This document shows positions 26,799 through 35,770 of a stretch of DNA of 64,000 nucleotides, piece after piece; position 1 is the stretch's first letter; each line of letters opens with the position of its first letter. Made by a program: the position numbers and the translations under genes. The stretch is from the NCBI RefSeq assembly GCF_934230905.1, contig NZ_CAKQFJ010000009.1, positions 11,693 to 75,692 of the forward strand. Direction: 5' to 3'. This stretch comes from an uncultured Veillonella sp. GTDB taxonomy: Bacteria > Bacillota > Negativicutes > Veillonellales > Veillonellaceae. Below the pieces are notes generated by a model. The model was not told the DNA's origin and ran no database searches. It was given only the letters and a program-made list of their open reading frames with translations.

Positions 26799-28157
26799 AT
26801 GTTATCTATTGACAATATTCTTGAAACAAATCAGATGATTCATAATAACAAGTTGGATGTACGTACCATTACCATGGGAATCAGCTTGTTAGAATGTGCA
26901 TCTAGCTTTGGTAAAGAACTATGTGATCGTATTTATGACCGCATTACCAAAGAGGCTGAGCATTTAGTTAAAACTGGTGAGGAAATCGAACGCGAATTTG
27001 GTGTTCCAATTATCAATAAACGTATTTCTGTAACACCTATTTCTTTAGTAGCTGGTGGTAGTGATTTAACATCTTATGTGCCAATTGCAGAAGCGCTTGA
27101 CCGTGCTGCAAAAACGGTAGGTGTTAATTTTATCGGTGGTTTTTCTGCTCTAGTTACCAAGGGTGCCACGAAAGCAGATCGTATTCTTATTGAATCTATT
27201 CCTGAAGCGTTAGCCACTACAGATATTGTATGCAGTTCTGTAGGCGTTGGCTCTACTAAAACAGGTATCAATATGGATGCTGTACGAGAAATGGGCATTA
27301 TTGTTAAAAAGACGGCTGAGCTTACGAAAGATATTGATGCACTTGGATGTGCGAAGCTCGTTATTTTTTGTAATCCTGTAGAAGATAATCCATTTATGGC
27401 TGGTGCTTTCTTTGGTATAACCGAAGGTGACAGTGCTATCTCAGTAGGTGTATCTGGTCCGGGTGTTGTTAAACATGCTCTTGAAGCGGTTCGTGGTGAA
27501 CCATTTGATGTGGTGGCAGAAACAATTAAACGCACTGCATTTAAGATAACACGTGTTGGTCAATTAGTTGCACAAGAGGCATCTCGTCGACTTGGCAAAC
27601 CATTTGGTATCATCGACTTATCGTTAGCACCAACTCCTGCTGTAGGTGATTCTGTAGCACATGTACTTGAAGAAATGGGACTTTCCTCTTGTGGTTGTCA
27701 TGGGACAACGGCCGCATTAGCATTGTTAAATGATGCTGTGAAAAAAGGTGGTCTTATGGCTTCTTCTCACGTAGGTGGTTTAAGTGGTGCTTTTATTCCG
27801 GTTTCTGAAGATGCAGGAATGATTGATGCCGTATCTTGTGGCAGCTTATCTCTTGATAAATTAGAAGCTATGACTTGTGTATGTTCTGTAGGCCTCGATA
27901 TGATTGCTATTCCTGGTGATACTACAGCAGATACAATTTCTGCTATTATTGCTGATGAATCTGCTATCGGTATGATTAATAATAAAACAACAGCAGTTCG
28001 TGTCATTCCAGTTCCTGGTAAAACCGTTGGTGAAGTTGTTGAGTTTGGCGGTCTTCTCGGTTATGCTCCTATTATTGAAGTAAGTCCTTACAGTGCGGCT
28101 GAGTTTATTGCTCGAGGCGGGCGTATTCCAGCACCTATTCGCAGCTTAACAAATTAA
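26799..28157 (+). CDS. UPF0210 (DUF711, PFL-like) protein
   Basis: A 452-residue cytoplasmic protein of a family distantly related to glycyl-radical enzymes but of unknown activity. GLSGAFIPVSEDAGMIDA and SSCGCHGTTAALALLNDAVKKGG are the typical conserved blocks. GGGAGG precedes the ATG. The tight pairing with the ACT protein is conserved in other genomes from memory, so a joint function is likely. Confidence 0.88.
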   Translation: MLSIDNILETNQMIHNNKLDVRTITMGISLLECASSFGKELCDRIYDRITKEAEHLVKTGEEIEREFGVPIINKRISVTPISLVAGGSDLTSYVPIAEALDRAAKTVGVNFIGGFSALVTKGATKADRILIESIPEALATTDIVCSSVGVGSTKTGINMDAVREMGIIVKKTAELTKDIDALGCAKLVIFCNPVEDNPFMAGAFFGITEGDSAISVGVSGPGVVKHALEAVRGEPFDVVAETIKRTAFKITRVGQLVAQEASRRLGKPFGIIDLSLAPTPAVGDSVAHVLEEMGLSSCGCHGTTAALALLNDAVKKGGLMASSHVGGLSGAFIPVSEDAGMIDAVSCGSLSLDKLEAMTCVCSVGLDMIAIPGDTTADTISAIIADESAIGMINNKTTAVRVIPVPGKTVGEVVEFGGLLGYAPIIEVSPYSAAEFIARGGRIPAPIRSLTN

Positions 28158-28203
28158 GTTGAAGCCTCGAATCTGTCGCATTCGAGTTGTTGGAGGTGTA
28201 CTT

Positions 28204-29358
28204 ATGAGTGAGTATGTGCCTGATTATGTGTGGGCCTTTGTGTTGGCTCTCGTCATAACCTTTGCACTAACCCCCTTGGTGAAACGTTTTGCAGTTGCCG
28301 TAGGGGCCATTGATAAACCTGATGCTCGTAAAGTGCATCATGGGGCTATTCCACGTCTTGGTGGGTTGGCGATTTTTCTTGGTTATATGGGGTCTGTACT
28401 GTTTAATAATAGCATTCCTCATGATCATAAATTATTTGGGTTCGTATTGGGTACGATAATTTTGGTACTCGTTGGTATTTGGGATGATATCCGACAAATT
28501 GAGCCGAAAACAAAATTGATGGGACAAATTATTGCTGCAGCTATTCTTGTGGCTTACGATATTCGTGTAGACTTTATCAATCTTCCTTGGGGCGGTGTAG
28601 TCTATTTGAAATATTGGGCTATCCCATTGACCATATTTTGGATTGTAGGGTTTACTAATATTGTGAATCTTATTGATGGACTTGATGGTTTGGCAGCAGG
28701 TATTTCTTTTATTGCTTGTATTGCTGTATGTGCTATGACTTTACAATTAGGTCAAATAGATTTAGCTTGTATTGCCCTAGCTCTTGCAGGGGCTACGGTG
28801 GGATTCTTGCGATATAATTTCAATCCAGCCAAAATCTTTATGGGTGATACCGGTTCAATGCTACTTGGCTATACTTTGGCGGCTATATCTGTTATGGGGG
28901 CTGTTAAAACGGCTGCTACCATAGCATTAGTTGTACCAGCTATTGTTCTTGGTTTGCCTATATTAGATACCTTGTTTGCTATTGTACGTCGTAAGATAAG
29001 TGGAAGACCTATCTTTAAGCCAGATAAAGGTCATGTGCATCATCGTTTATTGGCACAAGGCTTATCTCAAAAACAAGCAGTATTAATGATGTATGCCGTT
29101 ACTGCTATCTTCGGTGGTGTTTCGGTTATCGTTGCAGAGGTTAATGCTTGGATTGGTTGTGTACTGGTCTTAGCTATTTTCCTATGTAGTATTTATGTGG
29201 CTCGTCGTTTAGGTGTTATTACACATAGTGATGCGGCGGGACATCCCTTACCACGCCCTACAATTGAACGTAGCGATTTAGATGAAACTATTTCCTTTGA
29301 TCGCAAAGAATTGGCAAAAGCATTAGAGCATTCAGATGATAGCTCTAAAAAAGAGTAA
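28204..29358 (+). CDS. Undecaprenyl-phosphate GlcNAc-1-phosphate transferase (WecA/TagO/MraY family)
   Basis: Loads a sugar-1-phosphate, probably GlcNAc, onto undecaprenyl phosphate to start an envelope polysaccharide. The 384 residues have about ten membrane helices, the early DD pair at 94-95, the catalytic NLIDGLDGLAAG (D158 and D161), FNPAKIFMGDTGSM and the KGHVHHRLLAQG loop typical of WecA/TagO. GGAGGT precedes the ATG at 28204; an earlier ATG gives an Arg-rich extension without support. WecB downstream supports GlcNAc chemistry. Confidence 0.9.
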   Translation: MSEYVPDYVWAFVLALVITFALTPLVKRFAVAVGAIDKPDARKVHHGAIPRLGGLAIFLGYMGSVLFNNSIPHDHKLFGFVLGTIILVLVGIWDDIRQIEPKTKLMGQIIAAAILVAYDIRVDFINLPWGGVVYLKYWAIPLTIFWIVGFTNIVNLIDGLDGLAAGISFIACIAVCAMTLQLGQIDLACIALALAGATVGFLRYNFNPAKIFMGDTGSMLLGYTLAAISVMGAVKTAATIALVVPAIVLGLPILDTLFAIVRRKISGRPIFKPDKGHVHHRLLAQGLSQKQAVLMMYAVTAIFGGVSVIVAEVNAWIGCVLVLAIFLCSIYVARRLGVITHSDAAGHPLPRPTIERSDLDETISFDRKELAKALEHSDDSSKKE

Positions 29359-29365
29359 CCAATGT

Positions 29366-29389
29366 AGGGGCGCGTTGCGCCCCTTTTTT
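29366..29389 (+). terminator. Terminator after the WecA/TagO-like gene
   Basis: Perfect 8-bp GC-rich stem AGGGGCGC/GCGCCCCT with a 3-base loop and TTTTTT. Confidence 0.85.
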
Positions 29390-29413
29390 ATAAACTCTGT
29401 GGAGGATGAGTAA

Positions 29414-30556
29414 ATGTTGAAAGTAATGACTATCTTTGGCACAAGACCAGAGGCAATCAAAATGGCACCTCTTGTAAAAGCATTAGAAGATGCACCAGAT
29501 ATGGAGCCAATTGTAACTGTAACGGCACAACACCGAGATATGCTTGATCAAGTGTTGCATCTGTTTGATATTACACCCGATTACGATTTAAATATTATGA
29601 GCCAAGGTCAAACGTTGTACGATGTAACAAATCGTGCATTAATGGGATTAAAGTCCGTTTTAGAAGAGGCGAAACCTGATGTTGTATTGGTCCATGGTGA
29701 TACGACGACAACCTTTGCTGGTGCATTAGCATCTTTTTATCAAGAAATTCCTGTTGGTCATGTAGAGGCGGGACTTCGTACAGGAGATATTTATTCTCCA
29801 TTCCCAGAGGAAATGAATCGTAAGTTAACAGGTTCGTTGGCAACCTATCATTTTGCACCTACTGCTAGTTCTGAAGCTAATTTAAAACGAGAAAATATTA
29901 ATACGAATCATCTTTATGTAACCGGCAATACTGTCATTGACGCATTAGATACAACTGTAAAAGCTGATTATGTATTTGATGATGCTGCTATTAACATGTT
30001 GGATGCTAATAAACGGATAGTTCTTGTTACGACGCATCGCCGTGAAAACCTTGGGGAACCGATGCGTCATGTTTATCAAGCAATCCGTGATTTATTGAAT
30101 GATTTTGAAGATATCCAAGTTGTTTTTCCTGTTCATAAAAATCCTAAAGTTCGTCAAGTAGTTCAAGAGGAATTAGGTGATGTAGAACGGGTGACACTTA
30201 TTGACCCTCTTGATTATGAACCATTTGCTAATTTGATGGCTAAATCTTATTTAATTCTTACAGATTCTGGTGGGATTCAAGAGGAAGCACCAGCGTTAGG
30301 TAAACCGGTACTTGTATTGCGTGATACCACAGAACGACCTGAAGCTGTTGATGCCGGTACCGTTCGATTAGTAGGAACTGATAAAGAAGCTGTGTACAAA
30401 GCGGCTTATGAGCTGTTACATGATGAAGCAGCGTATAAAACAATGTCAAACTCTGTTAACCCATATGGTGATGGAAAAGCGTCTGCACGTATTTTACAAG
30501 CGTTGCGTCACGAATTTTTAGGCGATACACATCGACCAGATCGATTTGGTAAATAA
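29414..30556 (+). CDS. wecB: UDP-N-acetylglucosamine 2-epimerase (non-hydrolysing)
   Basis: Makes UDP-ManNAc from UDP-GlcNAc for surface polysaccharide. The 380 residues begin with the typical MTIFGTRPEAIKMAPL and contain HGDTTTTFAG, HVEAGLRTGD, TGNTVIDAL and SDSGGIQEEAPALGKPVLVLR. GGAGGATGA precedes the ATG. It is separated from the WecA-like gene by a terminator and runs directly into atpZ, which may therefore depend on wecB transcription. Confidence 0.95.
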   Translation: MLKVMTIFGTRPEAIKMAPLVKALEDAPDMEPIVTVTAQHRDMLDQVLHLFDITPDYDLNIMSQGQTLYDVTNRALMGLKSVLEEAKPDVVLVHGDTTTTFAGALASFYQEIPVGHVEAGLRTGDIYSPFPEEMNRKLTGSLATYHFAPTASSEANLKRENINTNHLYVTGNTVIDALDTTVKADYVFDDAAINMLDANKRIVLVTTHRRENLGEPMRHVYQAIRDLLNDFEDIQVVFPVHKNPKVRQVVQEELGDVERVTLIDPLDYEPFANLMAKSYLILTDSGGIQEEAPALGKPVLVLRDTTERPEAVDAGTVRLVGTDKEAVYKAAYELLHDEAAYKTMSNSVNPYGDGKASARILQALRHEFLGDTHRPDRFGK

Positions 30557-30557
30557 T

Positions 30558-30752
30558 ATGGATAAGGATATGGTGAAAGCTCTGGCGATGGCAACTTCGG
30601 CAGGGCTGACACTACTATTTTGTATCGGAGGATTCATTTGGATTGGTTATCAGCTTGATCAGTTGATGGATACTGCACCATTATGTATGGTTATTTTTGG
30701 GTTAACAGGTGCTGTTACAGGATTTTATATGTTATATAAACAGGTTAAATAG
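30558..30752 (+). CDS. atpZ: AtpZ/AtpI-like small membrane protein
   Basis: Two-helix protein of 64 residues (TSAGLTLLFCIGGFIWIGYQLDQL and VIFGLTGAVTGFYMLYK), the pattern of AtpZ, a small protein encoded before ATP synthase genes and linked to Mg2+/assembly. It starts one base after the wecB stop with no strong Shine-Dalgarno, which suggests translational coupling. Confidence 0.75.
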   Translation: MDKDMVKALAMATSAGLTLLFCIGGFIWIGYQLDQLMDTAPLCMVIFGLTGAVTGFYMLYKQVK

Positions 30753-30762
30753 AGAGGTGTTT

Positions 30763-31125
30763 ATGAATCAATATATTAAATTCATACGTCATGTACTATG
30801 GGCCTGTTTTTTTGTTACCTTTTTAGGGCTTATAGTTCAGTACCTTTTGGGGTGGAACCAATATATGCCAGGTTGGCTATGGGGCATGTTAACTATGATG
30901 GTATATTTAGTACTTTTAGGGTTACACAATAAAGGCCTTGTTTATGGAAATCCGAATCAAGCTGTTGCTAAAGCTCGTCGTCAGATGATGTGGCGATTAG
31001 CTTTAATAGGTGCTTTTGTGATAATTGGTTTAAAAATACCTAGTGTAAAGGTAGAAAGTTTATTTGTTTCAATTGTACTTATACAACCTGTTTTGTATAT
31101 TGTTTATTGGCGCTTGAGTCGATAA
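30763..31125 (+). CDS. atpI: ATP synthase subunit I (AtpI)
   Basis: Membrane protein of 120 residues with four hydrophobic helices, in the position of AtpI, which helps assemble the c-ring. GAGAGGTG lies before the ATG at 30763. The sequence itself is weakly conserved, so identity rests on size, topology and context. Confidence 0.72.
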   Translation: MNQYIKFIRHVLWACFFVTFLGLIVQYLLGWNQYMPGWLWGMLTMMVYLVLLGLHNKGLVYGNPNQAVAKARRQMMWRLALIGAFVIIGLKIPSVKVESLFVSIVLIQPVLYIVYWRLSR

Positions 31126-31183
31126 CTATATATTTGATTGTAAATAATGAAAATTATATTTATAAGATAAAATTGGAATATTT

Positions 31184-31228
31184 TGCCACATACCTAAAAT
31201 GCGAAAAATGCATTTTAGGTATGTGGCA
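31184..31228. other. Perfect 19-bp hairpin between atpI and atpB
   Basis: Arms TGCCACATACCTAAAATGC and its exact complement around a 7-base loop. The following bases (TTTAAATTG) are a poor T-run. It may end the wecB-atpZ-atpI transcript or process the mRNA. Confidence 0.7.
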
Positions 31229-31234
31229 TTTAAA

Positions 31235-31263
31235 TTGTTTACTGTATGGATGTTGATTATATA
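31235..31263 (+). promoter_or_regulatory. Predicted promoter of atpBEFHAGDC
   Basis: TTGTTT, 17 bases, TATATA, with an alternative TATACT two bases on. It lies just after the hairpin and about 80 bases before the atpB start. Confidence 0.45.
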
Positions 31264-31346
31264 CTTATAAAGAGGTATGATATTACATATATATAGTATT
31301 AATATATATAAATTTTATATTGCTGCATGAGAAAGGGGTTGAGTCT

Positions 31347-32021
31347 GTGGAATTGCATGCAGGTCACCATCAAGTAGTACAGTGGTTGGGGTTATCTTTT
31401 AATCTGGATACCTTAATTGCGACCTGGATTACGATGGCGATCGTCATCATCATTTCCGTATTAGCTACGCGAAATCGAGCTTTAGTACCATCAGGTGTTC
31501 AAAATGTGGTAGAAAATATACTAGAGTTATTAGAAGCCCAGTTAGCACCGAACCTTGGACGACATTGGCCAATGGTTAGCTCATTATTATTTACATTTTT
31601 TCTATTTATTTTTATAGGAAATGAATTAGGTTTGATGCCTACATTGGATGCTGTTAAATCACCTACTTCTGATATTAATACAACAATTGCACTAGCACTT
31701 TGTAGCACTCTTGTTGTTTGGGTAGTAGGGATTAAGGTAAAAGGGGTATCTTATTTTAGGCATTTTATACGGCCGTATAAGGCTTTATTGGTACTTAATA
31801 TTTTTGAAGAAATTGCTAGACCAGTTACTCTCGCTTTTCGTCTCTTTGGGAACATTGTAGCTGGTGAAATTTTGTTAGAAGTATTGTATCATTTGCCTTG
31901 GTTTGTACCTGTACCATGGATTTGGATAGCATTTAGCTTATTCATTGGTATCATTCAAGCTTTTATTTTCACAGTTTTAACAGCCAATTATTTAGGCATG
32001 GCATTAAGTGAAGAACATTAA
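31347..32021 (+). CDS. atpB: ATP synthase subunit a
   Basis: Membrane stator subunit forming the ion half-channels. The 224 residues contain the essential arginine in RPVTLAFRLFGNIVAGE, the N-terminal signature NIVENILELL-like helix, and the last-helix AFIFTVLTANYLG. The GTG at 31347 is chosen because AAAGGGG lies eight bases upstream; an in-frame TTG 27 bases earlier lacks such a signal. Confidence 0.93.
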   Translation: MELHAGHHQVVQWLGLSFNLDTLIATWITMAIVIIISVLATRNRALVPSGVQNVVENILELLEAQLAPNLGRHWPMVSSLLFTFFLFIFIGNELGLMPTLDAVKSPTSDINTTIALALCSTLVVWVVGIKVKGVSYFRHFIRPYKALLVLNIFEEIARPVTLAFRLFGNIVAGEILLEVLYHLPWFVPVPWIWIAFSLFIGIIQAFIFTVLTANYLGMALSEEH

Positions 32022-32039
32022 TTTTATGGAGGATTAATT

Positions 32040-32267
32040 ATGGAAGTTCAAGGTTTATTCGCATTAGCTGCAGCAATTGCAGTAGGTTGTGGGGCAATTG
32101 GTGCTGGCATTGGTGATGGTCTTGTATCAAGCAAGGTTATTGAAGGGATTGCTCGTCAACCAGAATTGCGTGGTCAATTGATGTCCACTATGTTCGTAGC
32201 TATTGGTTTGATCGAAGCTATGCCTATTATCGGTGTAGTAGTTGCTTTCATTTTATTATTCAGATAA
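32040..32267 (+). CDS. atpE: ATP synthase subunit c
   Basis: Hairpin proteolipid of 75 residues forming the rotor ring. The loop ARQPEL is canonical and the ion-binding carboxylate is E59 in GLIEAMPII. The Gln of helix 1 and the Ser after the Glu used by Na+-type rings are absent (D26 in GIGDGL, Ala after E59), which points to protons, although the extra carboxylate D26 is notable. GGAGG precedes the ATG. Confidence 0.95.
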   Translation: MEVQGLFALAAAIAVGCGAIGAGIGDGLVSSKVIEGIARQPELRGQLMSTMFVAIGLIEAMPIIGVVVAFILLFR

Positions 32268-32285
32268 TAGCGAGGAGGAACGACC

Positions 32286-32783
32286 TTGGTAGATTTAACG
32301 CTAGGGACAATTCTTGCTCAAATGCTAAACTTTTTTATATTAGTTTGGATATTGGCCCGTTTTGCATTTAAACCATTGGTTTCTATGATGCAAGAGCGTA
32401 AAGATCGTATTGCTAAAGATTTAGCAGATGCTCAAAATGCTCGTCAAGAAGCGGAACAATTTAAAGCTGATTATGCTGCACAAATTGCTAATGCTCGTCA
32501 AGAAGCACAACAAATTGTTGAAAAAGCGGTACAACAAGCAGAAGCAACAACACGTGAACAATTGGCAGCAGCTCGTGAACAAATTGAACATGAAAAAGAA
32601 CGAGCTCGTCAAGATATTGTAAATGAACGCGATCGTGCTATGAATAATTTGCGTAATGAAGTTATTTCTTTATCTGTAGCTATGGCAACTAAGGTTGTAG
32701 CAAAGGATATGGATAGCGAAACTAATACAAAATTAATTGAAGACGCTATTGCGAAACTTGATAGTAAAACGATAGGGTTGTGA
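32286..32783 (+). CDS. atpF: ATP synthase subunit b
   Basis: Peripheral stalk subunit of 165 residues with one N-terminal membrane helix (about residues 8-26) and a long charged coiled coil rich in Gln, Glu and Ala. Starts at TTG with AGGAGG eight bases upstream; the next Met candidates would remove the membrane helix. Confidence 0.94.
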   Translation: MVDLTLGTILAQMLNFFILVWILARFAFKPLVSMMQERKDRIAKDLADAQNARQEAEQFKADYAAQIANARQEAQQIVEKAVQQAEATTREQLAAAREQIEHEKERARQDIVNERDRAMNNLRNEVISLSVAMATKVVAKDMDSETNTKLIEDAIAKLDSKTIGL

Positions 32784-32787
32784 TATT

Positions 32788-33345
32788 ATGAGCACAGAAA
32801 TTGTAGTAGATAAATACAGTTCAGCTATGTTAGAGCTAGCTCAAGAACAAGGTAATTTAGTAACTACAGAAGAAAATCTTTTATATGTGGCCTCTGTTCT
32901 TAATGAACAACCAGAATTGGTAGGGTTTATTAATAATCCTATTGTAGAAGCAGATGCAAAGATTTCTTTACTTGGAAGAGTCTTTGGAGATGCTATAGAA
33001 AAGACAGTACTTCATTTCATGTATGTCATGGTTAAACGTGGCAGATATCGGTATTTGCAAGATACAATTAGAGCTTTCATAAAAAAATCTCGCGAAGCAC
33101 GGGGCATTTTGGAAGCTGTTGTAACTGTTGCAGAACCATTAACTGATATATTGCGTGAGGATGTACAAGCTAAATTACAAGCGATGACCGGCAAGGATGT
33201 CATTATATCGGTGCGTCAAGACCCTAGAATCATTGGTGGTATTATCATTCAAATCGGTGATAAACGCATTGATGGATCTATTGCACGGCGCTTAGATGAA
33301 TTGAAAAAAACGTTAGTACGAACTGACTCTATTAGATTGGGGTGA
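32788..33345 (+). CDS. atpH: ATP synthase subunit delta
   Basis: Connects the peripheral stalk to F1. The 185-residue protein has the helical N-terminal domain (YSSAMLELAQEQGNL) and the C-terminal signature DPRIIGGIIIQIGDKRIDGSIARRLDEL. It starts four bases after the atpF stop and is probably translationally coupled. Confidence 0.94.
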   Translation: MSTEIVVDKYSSAMLELAQEQGNLVTTEENLLYVASVLNEQPELVGFINNPIVEADAKISLLGRVFGDAIEKTVLHFMYVMVKRGRYRYLQDTIRAFIKKSREARGILEAVVTVAEPLTDILREDVQAKLQAMTGKDVIISVRQDPRIIGGIIIQIGDKRIDGSIARRLDELKKTLVRTDSIRLG

Positions 33346-33355
33346 ATGGGTATAT

Positions 33356-34894
33356 ATGAAAATGAAGCCTGAAGAAATCACTGCTATAATCAAACAGCAG
33401 ATTCAGGACTATGATGTTGACCTTAATGTCGATGATGTGGGTACTGTTCTCGACGTAGGGGATGGCATCGCCCATATTTATGGTCTTGAAAGAGCCATGG
33501 CCGGTGAATTATTAGAATTACCACACGGTGTATATGGCTTGGTTTTGAACTTAGAATTAGATAATGTTGGTGCCGTACTACTCGGTGATGACTTCTTGAT
33601 TAAAGAAGGCGATGAAGTACGACGCACTGGTAAAATTATGGATGTACCAGTAGGGGATGCGCTTATTGGTCGTGTAGTTAATCCTTTAGGGCAACCTATT
33701 GATGGTAAAGGGGCTATTCAAGCTACAGAACGTCGTCCAGTAGAACATCCAGCACCTGGTATTGCAGATCGTCAATCTGTAAACGAACCATTGCAAACTG
33801 GTTTGAAAGCAATTGACTCCATGGTGCCAATTGGCCGTGGACAACGTGAGCTTATCATTGGTGACCGTGGTACAGGTAAAACTGCAATTGCTCTTGATAC
33901 AATCATCAACCAAAAGGGTAAAGATGTTATTTGTATCTATGTAGCTATTGGTCAAAAAGAATCTACCGTAGCTCGTGTAGTACAAAAATTAGAAGAAACT
34001 GGTGCATTAGATTATACAATCGTTGTGTCTGCTAGTGCTTCTACAGGGGCACCATTACAATACATTGCTCCATATGCAGGTGTTGCAATGGGTGAGTACT
34101 TTATGTACAAAGGTAAACATGTACTTTGCGTATATGATGACTTAACAAAACAAGCGGCTGCTTATCGTGCAATGTCGCTATTATTACGTCGTCCACCAGG
34201 GCGCGAAGCGTATCCAGGGGATGTATTTTACTTACATAGCCGCTTATTGGAACGGGCTGCTAAATTATCACCTGAGTTAGGTGGTGGTTCTATTACAGCA
34301 TTGCCAATCATTGAAACTCAAGCGGGGGACGTATCTGCTTATATTCCGACAAATGTAATTTCCATCACGGATGGTCAAATTTTCTTGGGAACAGATATGT
34401 TCTATTCTGGTATTCGTCCTGCTGTTGATGTAGGTTTATCCGTATCGCGTGTAGGTGGTAGTGCGCAAACAAAAGCAATGAAACAAGTCGCAGGTCAATT
34501 GCGTTTGGACCTTGCACAATATCGTGAATTAGCAGCATTTGCTCAATTTGGTTCTGATCTTGATGCGGCGACCAAAGCACAGTTAGATCGTGGTGAACGT
34601 TTGACTGAAATGTTAAAACAAGGTCAATATGAGCCAATGAGTGTAGCTGAAATGGTTGTGAATCTTTATGCCGGTACAAAAGGGTACTTAGCTAGCATTC
34701 AAGTAGATGATGTGTTGGCTTTTGAAGCAGCGTTATTGCGTTTCATTCGTGCAAATTACCCTGATATTATTGGCAATATTGAAAGCACAAATAAAATTGA
34801 TGAAGCTACTGAAAACTTGTTGAAGCAAGCAATTCCAGAATGTATAGAAGCCTTTGGTGCTACACATACATTAGTTTCCCATAAGGAGGCGTAA
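33356..34894 (+). CDS. atpA: ATP synthase subunit alpha
   Basis: Non-catalytic nucleotide-binding F1 subunit of 512 residues. Walker A GDRGTGKT is at 169-176, and the family signature PAVDVGLSVSRVGGSAQ lies towards the C-terminal third. A purine-rich GGGGTGA lies ahead of the ATG. Confidence 0.97.
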   Translation: MKMKPEEITAIIKQQIQDYDVDLNVDDVGTVLDVGDGIAHIYGLERAMAGELLELPHGVYGLVLNLELDNVGAVLLGDDFLIKEGDEVRRTGKIMDVPVGDALIGRVVNPLGQPIDGKGAIQATERRPVEHPAPGIADRQSVNEPLQTGLKAIDSMVPIGRGQRELIIGDRGTGKTAIALDTIINQKGKDVICIYVAIGQKESTVARVVQKLEETGALDYTIVVSASASTGAPLQYIAPYAGVAMGEYFMYKGKHVLCVYDDLTKQAAAYRAMSLLLRRPPGREAYPGDVFYLHSRLLERAAKLSPELGGGSITALPIIETQAGDVSAYIPTNVISITDGQIFLGTDMFYSGIRPAVDVGLSVSRVGGSAQTKAMKQVAGQLRLDLAQYRELAAFAQFGSDLDAATKAQLDRGERLTEMLKQGQYEPMSVAEMVVNLYAGTKGYLASIQVDDVLAFEAALLRFIRANYPDIIGNIESTNKIDEATENLLKQAIPECIEAFGATHTLVSHKEA

Positions 34895-34897
34895 TGT

Positions 34898-35752
34898 ATG
34901 GCTAGTGCACAAGATTTGCGAAAGCGTATAAAAAGTGTTACTAATACACAACAAATAACAAAAGCGATGAAGATGGTAGCTTCTGCCCGTCTTCGTAAGG
35001 CTCAAGCAAAAGCTGATGCAACGCGGCCATACGCAGAGAAAATAGGGCAAATCTTGCGTCATATCTCCACTAGTGATTTACGAGGTTATGTAAGTCCTTT
35101 ACTTGAAAGTAGACCTGTAAAACGAACTTGTTATATCGTTATTGGTGCTGATAAGGGGTTGGCAGGGGCCTATTCGTCTAATGTATTAAAATTAGCAATA
35201 GAGCAAATTGGGCATAAAAGTGCCAATGAATATTGCCTAATTACATCTGGACGGAAACCAAAGGATAGTTTGAAATCTCGTCACTATTCTATAGATCAAT
35301 CGTACAGTGGTTTTTCTGATAAACCAAGTTACGAACATGCGCGACATATTATGGATTATGCTCTTTCATTATATGAACGTCATGAAGTTGATGAAGTTAT
35401 CATGATTTATACGCGCTTTGTAAATTCTATGACGCAAATTGCACAGGCAGAGCGAATTCTACCATTAGAACAACCAGATGATGAAGTAAAAGGCGAAGAA
35501 TATGAATTTATGCCAGACCCTGCATCAGTTCTGGATGCATTATTGCCAAAGTATTTAGAAATCACATTATATAACGGGTTATTACAAGCGGCAGCTAGTG
35601 AATTAGGTGCTCGTATGACAGCTATGACATCAGCTACTGATAATGCTGGGGAACTTATTAGTTCCTTAGGCCTTGAGTATAATAAATTACGTCAATCTAG
35701 TATTACGAATGAAATTTCTGAAATTGTTGGCGGTGCAAATGCCTTGCAATAG
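34898..35752 (+). CDS. atpG: ATP synthase subunit gamma
   Basis: Central rotor shaft of 284 residues. The N-terminal helix RKRIKSVTNTQQITKAMKMVASARLRKAQ and the C-terminal ARMTAMTSATDNAGELI are the two conserved coiled-coil strands. AAGGAGG lies upstream. It is 3 bases from the atpA stop. Confidence 0.96.
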   Translation: MASAQDLRKRIKSVTNTQQITKAMKMVASARLRKAQAKADATRPYAEKIGQILRHISTSDLRGYVSPLLESRPVKRTCYIVIGADKGLAGAYSSNVLKLAIEQIGHKSANEYCLITSGRKPKDSLKSRHYSIDQSYSGFSDKPSYEHARHIMDYALSLYERHEVDEVIMIYTRFVNSMTQIAQAERILPLEQPDDEVKGEEYEFMPDPASVLDALLPKYLEITLYNGLLQAAASELGARMTAMTSATDNAGELISSLGLEYNKLRQSSITNEISEIVGGANALQ

Positions 35753-35770
35753 ATAAGGAGAGACCTCTTA

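Noticed and set aside
34365..34679. Long antisense frames within atpA and other highly expressed genes
   Set aside because: They are frame shadows with Gln/His-rich products and no start signals.
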